From DASUPK01 sp036276255 (GTDB taxonomy: Bacteria; Actinomycetota; Thermoleophilia; Solirubrobacterales; 70-9): 27,787 bases of DNA. Both the position numbers and the translations under genes were made by a program. Under the pieces are notes generated by a model. That model ran no database searches and was not told where the DNA came from. It saw nothing but the letters and a program-made list of their open reading frames with translations. The stretch spans positions 1 to 27,787 of the forward strand of contig DASUPK010000027.1 in assembly GCA_036276255.1 (NCBI GenBank), given 5' to 3'. Positions 24,366-27,787 of the stretch are shown one piece after another. The number at the start of each line of letters is the position of its first letter. Positions within the stretch are counted from its first letter, which is position 1.

Positions 24366-24787
24366 ACCGCGAGCAGCCGCAGCAGCCGCCGGCCGAGGAC
24401 GCGGTCGCCCTCGATCCTGACCCTCCCGCTGGCGATCCTGCCGAGGGCCCTCCGGCCGCGCGGCCGGCGCGGGTCGGGCACGCCATGCAGGCGGCCCTGG
24501 AGGGTCGGCACCGTCGCGAAGTGGACGATGTCCGGAAGCCGCCCGGTGATCACCAGATCGGGCTTGCGAGAGTCCCCGTCCTCGACCACCACGCTGCGCG
24601 GCTTGAAGTGGATGCGCAGCGGCGAGAAGTCCTCGGCGAAGCGGAAGACGACCCGGCCGCGCATCTGCGCGGCGAGCTCGGGCTCGCGCGCGATGCCTCG
24701 CTCGATCAGCCCGTAGATGCTGGGCGCCACGCCGTCCTCGACCATCCGGCCGAGCCGGACGATGTGGACCCTGCCGTTCGTGCTCAT
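24362..24787 (-). CDS. SCP2-like sterol/lipid-binding domain protein
   Basis: 141 residues from ATG 24787. The middle and end (SPLRIHFKPRSVVVEDGD, PDLVITGRLPDIVHFATV, then GRVRIEGDRVLGRRLLRLL) fit the SCP2-like fold, which binds lipids or acyl-CoAs in a hydrophobic groove. The segment between (VPDPRRPRGRRALGRI) is unusually Arg/Pro-rich. It ends convergently with pepA. Function is unknown; a link to acyl-CoA handling is context only. Confidence 0.7.
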   Translation of the reverse strand: MSTNGRVHIVRLGRMVEDGVAPSIYGLIERGIAREPELAAQMRGRVVFRFAEDFSPLRIHFKPRSVVVEDGDSRKPDLVITGRLPDIVHFATVPTLQGRLHGVPDPRRPRGRRALGRIASGRVRIEGDRVLGRRLLRLLAV

Positions 24788-24798
24788 GCCCTCGATCG

Positions 24799-24804
24799 TA
24801 GGAT
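24799..24804 (+). promoter_or_regulatory. -10 element TAGGAT
   Basis: TAGGAT ends 7 nt before the ATG at 24812 in a 24-nt divergent gap; leaderless pattern. Confidence 0.5.
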
Positions 24805-24811
24805 CTGGGCC

Positions 24812-25615
24812 ATGCGGCCAGTGACCCCGCGCCTCAGGCTCACCCTCGAGGTCTTCGCCGGGCTCGCGCTGATCGCGGGCGCCCTGCTCTTCCTCGGTGC
24901 CACGCGAACCGACGCGTGGTGGTCATGGACGATCCAGCCACCGCTCACCGCCGCCACCCTCGGCGCGTTCTACTGGGCCGCCTTCGTGCTCATCCTGATG
25001 GCAGCTCGATCACAGACCTGGGCCCGGGCCCGTCCAGCCGTCTATCCGGTCGCGGTGATCGCGGCGTTGCTGCTGCTCATCACGCTGATCCACATCGACC
25101 GGTTCGACCTGAACAGCCTGTTCGGCGTCTTCTGGGTGGTCGCCTATGCGCTGGTGCCGGTGCTGCTCGCCTGGACACTGCTCGAACAGCGGGGCATCCC
25201 CGGTGAGGACCGACGCGGCGGGCAACGACTACCAAAGCTGCTCCGCAGGTTGCTGATCATCGAAGGCGTGGTGATGCTCGTCGCCGGCATCCTTCTCCTG
25301 GTGGCGCCCGGAGTCGCCGACGGCATCTGGCCCTGGGCACTGTCTCCCCTCACCTCGCGCGCAATCGGCTCGTTCCTCTTCGGGATCGGGTTGGCGGCCC
25401 TATTCGCGGTTCGGGACGACGATCCACTCAGCTTCCGCGGCGCCGCGCTCGCCTACACGGTGCTGGGGCTGCTGGAACTGCTCGCCCTGAACCTCCACAC
25501 CCCGGATCTCGGTGACCGGCCGACGGCGACGACGCTCTACGCCGCCTTCTGGGTCGCAGTGGTGTTGACCGGGGTCTATGGGTTGAGTGCCGCGAGGGCC
25601 TCGGCCCGGTCGTAG
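24812..25615 (+). CDS. Polytopic membrane protein, unknown function
   Basis: 267 residues from ATG 24812; a longer frame from 24485 overlaps the SCP2-like gene and is rejected. About eight hydrophobic helices are visible, beginning with EVFAGLALIAGALLFLGA and TLGAFYWAAFVLILMAA and ending YAAFWVAVVLTGVYGL, with a hydrophilic loop near residue 130 (EQRGIPGEDRRGGQRLPK). I recognise no transport or enzyme motif. It overlaps the convergent SnoaL-like gene by 40 nt. Confidence 0.8.
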   Translation: MRPVTPRLRLTLEVFAGLALIAGALLFLGATRTDAWWSWTIQPPLTAATLGAFYWAAFVLILMAARSQTWARARPAVYPVAVIAALLLLITLIHIDRFDLNSLFGVFWVVAYALVPVLLAWTLLEQRGIPGEDRRGGQRLPKLLRRLLIIEGVVMLVAGILLLVAPGVADGIWPWALSPLTSRAIGSFLFGIGLAALFAVRDDDPLSFRGAALAYTVLGLLELLALNLHTPDLGDRPTATTLYAAFWVAVVLTGVYGLSAARASARS

Positions 25616-25971
25616 AAGGCGTCGACGCGGACTCCCCGCGTGCCCGAGACGGTCCAGAGATGCGCATAGCGCGCGTCGACATCGGCGGTTGAGCCTCGGC
25701 CGGTGGCCTCCAGGTGGATCATCACCAGCACCCGGTCGCCCTCCTGCCTGACCTCCTCGACCGTCTGATGGAATCGCTCCCAGGAGCCGAGGAAATCTGC
25801 GAGGAACGCGCGGATCGCCTCTCGGCCCCGGTAGACGCCGGTGTCGGGAAGGACGTCGCTCTCGTGCCATTCCGCGTCTTCGGCGAGCGCGTCCAACGCC
25901 GCGTCGATGTCGCGACGGTTGAGCGCCTCGTATGAGGCGATGACTGCGTCCTTGCCACCCGCGGCCTCCAC
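25576..25971 (-). CDS. SnoaL-like / NTF2-fold protein
   Basis: 131 residues from GTG 25971. The pattern IASYEALNRRDIDAALDALA, DAEWHESD, YRGREAIRAFLADF and the closing WTVSGTRGVRVDAFYDRAEA is typical of SnoaL-like NTF2-fold proteins, small cup-shaped proteins that act as enzymes or ligand carriers. The substrate cannot be predicted. The start is uncertain. The gene lies 23 nt downstream of the thioesterase on the same strand and may be in its operon. Confidence 0.8.
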   Translation of the reverse strand: MEAAGGKDAVIASYEALNRRDIDAALDALAEDAEWHESDVLPDTGVYRGREAIRAFLADFLGSWERFHQTVEEVRQEGDRVLVMIHLEATGRGSTADVDARYAHLWTVSGTRGVRVDAFYDRAEALAALNP

Positions 25972-25994
25972 CCCACGAAACTTAGGGCCTGCCG

Positions 25995-26573
25995 TCAGGT
26001 CGCGAGGATGAGGCAGGTGCTGGTGCCGGTGGCGAGCAGCTTGCCGTTCTCGACCGAGGTCAGCTTCGCTTCAGCCGTGGCGGTCTTGCGGCCCTTGTGG
26101 ATCACCACCGCGTCGGCGCGAACTGCGCCCGTGTCGCGCGTGATCGGCCGGAGGTACTTCACCTCCAGCGTCTGACTCGTGTAGCCGACCCCCTTGGGCA
26201 GGGTCGTGTGCACCGAGCATCCGAGCGCCGAATCCAGGATCGTCGACGCGTAGCCGCCATGGACCACGCCGATCGGGTTGTAGTGCTCCTCGCCCGGCTC
26301 GCCGTCAAAGACCGCGTGTCCTTCCTCTATCTCGACCATGGCGAAGTTCATGACGACCGCGATCGGCGGCGGCGGCACCTCTCCGGACTGGATCGCGCGG
26401 ATGTAGGAGATGCCGGCCAGCTCGCCCCCCGCGGCCGCGGTGGGAACCGGGTCCTGCCATGTGATCGTCCGGGTGCTGGTGATCTCCGGAGAGCGCTCGG
26501 CGAAGGCGAGTGCCGAGTCGACTGCCTTACCCTCCATCACTCCCGCGTCTTTTCGAATCGGCGTGACGCTCAT
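25995..26573 (-). CDS. PaaI-family hotdog thioesterase
   Basis: 192 residues. The hotdog-fold signature NPIGVVHGGYASTILDSALG (about 101-120) contains the HGG active-site loop, followed by YTSQTLEVKYLRPI and KGRKTATAEAKL. PaaI-type enzymes hydrolyse aromatic or short acyl-CoA thioesters. An N-terminal extension of about 60 residues precedes the core. ATG 26573 overlaps the stop of the small upstream gene (ATGA), so translation is coupled. Control is probably by the divergent HxlR regulator through the palindromes at 26738-26797. Confidence 0.9.
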   Translation of the reverse strand: MSVTPIRKDAGVMEGKAVDSALAFAERSPEITSTRTITWQDPVPTAAAGGELAGISYIRAIQSGEVPPPPIAVVMNFAMVEIEEGHAVFDGEPGEEHYNPIGVVHGGYASTILDSALGCSVHTTLPKGVGYTSQTLEVKYLRPITRDTGAVRADAVVIHKGRKTATAEAKLTSVENGKLLATGTSTCLILAT

Positions 26574-26713
26574 CCACGCCCCCGGCGGCGGCGGGCGCGC
26601 TTGCGTCCGCCGTCCTTGTGATCCCTGCGGACGGGATAGCTCAGGTCCGCGAGGATCTCCTCGGAGCTGATCCTGACCTGCTCTGGATGGAACTCGAATC
26701 GCAGTGCTCTCAT
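26570..26713 (-). CDS. Small basic protein, translationally coupled to thioesterase
   Basis: 47 residues from ATG 26713, beginning MRALRFEFHPEQVRISSEEI and ending in a strongly basic tail (RKRARRRRGRG). An AAGAGG ribosome site lies about 8 nt upstream. The ATGA overlap with the thioesterase start and the shared regulated promoter argue that it is real. I recognise no family; the tail suggests nucleic-acid or membrane-surface contact. A longer frame to 26752 runs into the operator and is not favoured. Confidence 0.6.
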   Translation of the reverse strand: MRALRFEFHPEQVRISSEEILADLSYPVRRDHKDGGRKRARRRRGRG

Positions 26714-26737
26714 GACCGCGCCTCTTTTCGTGTCGTT

Positions 26738-26754
26738 GGTTGCTTCACGCAACC
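26738..26754. promoter_or_regulatory. HxlR-type operator 1 (GTTGC-N5-GCAAC)
   Basis: GGTTGC (26738-26743), TTCAC, GCAACC (26749-26754) is a perfect palindrome 25 bp upstream of the small basic gene. It matches operator 2 in arms and spacing. Confidence 0.75.
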
Positions 26755-26782
26755 TCCAATGGGCGGCACCCTATCAGCGTGA

Positions 26783-26797
26783 GTTGCATGACGCAAC
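26783..26797. promoter_or_regulatory. HxlR-type operator 2 (GTTGC-N5-GCAAC)
   Basis: GTTGC (26783-26787), ATGAC, GCAAC (26793-26797) lies 23 bp upstream of the regulator's GTG start, overlapping its likely core promoter. Its centre is 44 bp, about four helical turns, from operator 1, which would allow cooperative binding to both divergent promoters. Confidence 0.75.
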
Positions 26798-26819
26798 CGA
26801 GTGTGCGAACATCACAGTC

Positions 26820-27299
26820 GTGCTGGGCAACGACTACGAGGGACAGACCTGCTCCATCGCCCGCAGCCTCGAGCTGGTCGGTGAGCGCTGGACGCTGCTG
26901 GTGGTGCGCGAGATCTTCCATGGCCGGCGCAGGTTCTCGGAGATGCAGCGCTCCCTCGGCGTAGCTCGCAACGTCCTCACCGCCCGCCTCCAGCGCATGG
27001 TGGACGAGGACATCATCGAGCGGCGTCCCTACAGCGAGCGCCCCGAGCGGTACGAGTACTTCCTGACGGAGAAGGGGCTCGACCTCTGGCCCGTGATGAC
27101 GGCGCTGATGTTCTGGGGCGACAAGTACGAGCCCCTGCCCGACGGGCCCCCCGTGCTGGTCATCCACAAGGGCGACTGCGGCGGCGTGATCGACGAGCGC
27201 CGGATCTGCACGAAGTGCGGCAAGCCGCTGACGGTCCGCGAGACGCGCGCCATTGAGGGTCCGGGAGCGGCCACCAGGCCGGTCGCTGTTGGAGCGTAG
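26820..27299 (+). CDS. HxlR-family transcriptional regulator
   Basis: 159 residues from GTG 26820. The start is set by the family N-terminus LGNDYEGQTCSIARSLELVG and by the two operators upstream; a frame from 26712 would run through them. The winged helix is VGERWTLLVVREIFHGRRRF ... RLQRMVDEDIIERR. Cys11 sits where HxlR proteins carry redox- or aldehyde-reactive cysteines. The C-terminal part has C..RICTKCGKPL, a possible zinc ribbon with three cysteines. The last residues (AATRPVAVGA, stop) are encoded by repeat copy C. It probably represses itself and the divergent thioesterase operon. Confidence 0.92.
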   Translation: MLGNDYEGQTCSIARSLELVGERWTLLVVREIFHGRRRFSEMQRSLGVARNVLTARLQRMVDEDIIERRPYSERPERYEYFLTEKGLDLWPVMTALMFWGDKYEPLPDGPPVLVIHKGDCGGVIDERRICTKCGKPLTVRETRAIEGPGAATRPVAVGA

Positions 27300-27387
27300 G
27301 GCGAAGCCCGAAGCGACTTATGCGGGCCGGCCGCTTGTGGCCGCAGGTCCGGCCGCGGTGTTTGTGGCGGCCGTTTATGGCGAAGCC
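27267..27387 (+). repeat. Interspersed repeat copy C
   Basis: It begins GCGGCCACCAGGCCGGTCGC, includes GGAGCGTAGGGCGAAGCCC and AGCGACTTATG, then GGCCGCTTGTGGCCGC, and ends TTTATGGCGAAGCC with an extra GC-rich insert before the end. The first 33 nt are the 3' coding end of the HxlR gene including its stop. The remainder runs to 24 nt before the acyl-CoA dehydrogenase start. Confidence 0.85.
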
Positions 27388-27394
27388 GTGCACC

Positions 27395-27400
27395 TAGACT
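27395..27400 (+). promoter_or_regulatory. -10 element TAGACT for acyl-CoA dehydrogenase
   Basis: TAGACT ends 10 nt before GTG 27411, identical to the boxes before rpmE and the mutase gene; its -35 region lies in repeat copy C. Confidence 0.45.
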
Positions 27401-27410
27401 GATCCGCGCC

Positions 27411-27787
27411 GTGGACTTCGACCTGACCGACGAGCAGCGGCTGCTGCGCGACACCGTCCGCGACTTCGCGAACCAGGAGGTCAAGCCGGTCGCGGAGGAG
27501 CTCGACCGCACCAAGTCCTTCCCCTACGAGCTGGTCGCGAAGATGGGCGAGCTCGGGCTGATGGGGATCCCCTTCCCGGAGCAGTACGGCGGCGGCGGGG
27601 CCGACACCCTGGCCTATGCGCTGGCCGTCGAGGAGCTCACCAGGATCGACTCCTCGGTCGCGATCACGATGGCCGCCCACACCTCGCTCGGCACGATGCC
27701 CATCTACCTCTGGGGCACCGACGAGCAGAAGAACGATTGGCTTCCTCGACTCTGCAGCGGTCAGAAGCTCGCCGCGTTCGGCCTCAC
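27411..27787 (+). CDS. Acyl-CoA dehydrogenase (partial, N-terminal part)
   Basis: 125 residues are visible from GTG 27411 to the window edge. VDFDLTDEQRLLRDTVRDFA is the classic acyl-CoA dehydrogenase N-terminus; MGELGLMGIPFPEQYGGGG and the SVAITMAAHTSLGTMPIYLW region match the short-chain/butyryl-CoA type. The catalytic Glu lies beyond the edge, so chain-length specificity cannot be judged. It would pass electrons to the EtfAB and ETF-QO encoded upstream and fits the mutase/thiolase theme. Confidence 0.93.
   Translation, partial: MDFDLTDEQRLLRDTVRDFANQEVKPVAEELDRTKSFPYELVAKMGELGLMGIPFPEQYGGGGADTLAYALAVEELTRIDSSVAITMAAHTSLGTMPIYLWGTDEQKNDWLPRLCSGQKLAAFGL

Noticed and set aside
26712..26819. 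Extended N-terminus of the HxlR regulator from ATG 26712
   Set aside because: The extension would place both operator palindromes in coding sequence, and the family N-terminus begins at 26820.

Overview
The window is a piece of a high-GC (roughly two thirds or more G+C) chromosome with actinobacterial gene content. The pairing of rpmE with a DUF1385 membrane protein, the split B12-dependent acyl-CoA mutase, the HxlR and ECF/RskA-type regulators, and many starts that look leaderless suggest a Thermoleophilia/Solirubrobacterales-like actinobacterium. That placement is inference. I see no tRNA, rRNA, CRISPR array or transposase. No gap between genes exceeds about 210 bases. Genes are packed tightly: many convergent pairs overlap by 3 to 40 nt, several through a shared CTAG, and many divergent pairs are close.

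Region 1 (1-3065) looks like a flavin/iron-sulfur electron-transfer module under two-component control: a partial apbE (FAD:protein FMN transferase, minus strand, absent from simple ATG-based ORF lists), an OmpR-type response regulator with its overlapping HAMP histidine kinase, and a small three-cysteine ferredoxin. Two nearly identical arrays of half-sites spaced 11 bp apart (615-653 and 3027-3065) lie upstream of apbE/regulator and of the ferredoxin, which makes this a small predicted regulon. Region 2 (3077-4037) is an AbiEi-like winged-helix/DUF559 nuclease-fold gene bracketed by two copies of a 46-nt palindrome, possibly a non-autonomous mobile unit beside the conserved rpmE-DUF1385 pair (4042-5270).

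Region 3 (5338-12629) holds an alpha/beta hydrolase behind a TTGACA/TATACA promoter carrying two operator palindromes, an exported sulfatase, a NarL-type regulator facing a PAS-GAF histidine kinase, a lipoprotein cytochrome c, a PHP-family phosphatase and a PfkB sugar kinase. Region 4 (12660-16468) is the electron-transfer-flavoprotein operon etfB-etfA-ETF:quinone oxidoreductase, with a TetR-like operator upstream and strong hairpins in both intergenic gaps. Region 5 (16514-18088) is an ECF sigma/anti-sigma pair with a divergent small lipoprotein.

Region 6 (18185-27787) returns to acyl-CoA metabolism: a B12-binding subunit and large mutase subunit whose specificity residues match isobutyryl-CoA mutase rather than methylmalonyl-CoA mutase, a thiolase with a HAD phosphatase, leucyl aminopeptidase, an SCP2-like protein, a PaaI-type thioesterase under a divergent HxlR regulator, and the start of an acyl-CoA dehydrogenase. 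Acyl-CoA dehydrogenase, ETF, ETF:quinone oxidoreductase, mutase and thiolase together describe oxidation of short/branched acyl-CoAs with electrons passed to the quinone pool.

Four places (8752, 18092, 20626, 27267) carry copies of an interspersed repeat of about 85 nt. It sits at gene ends and in two unrelated genes supplies the last codons and the stop. The least expected observations are the shared 11-bp-periodic operator arrays, the palindrome-bracketed nuclease gene, the repeat family that writes protein C-termini, the mutase reassignment, and an ETF:quinone oxidoreductase lacking one cluster cysteine.
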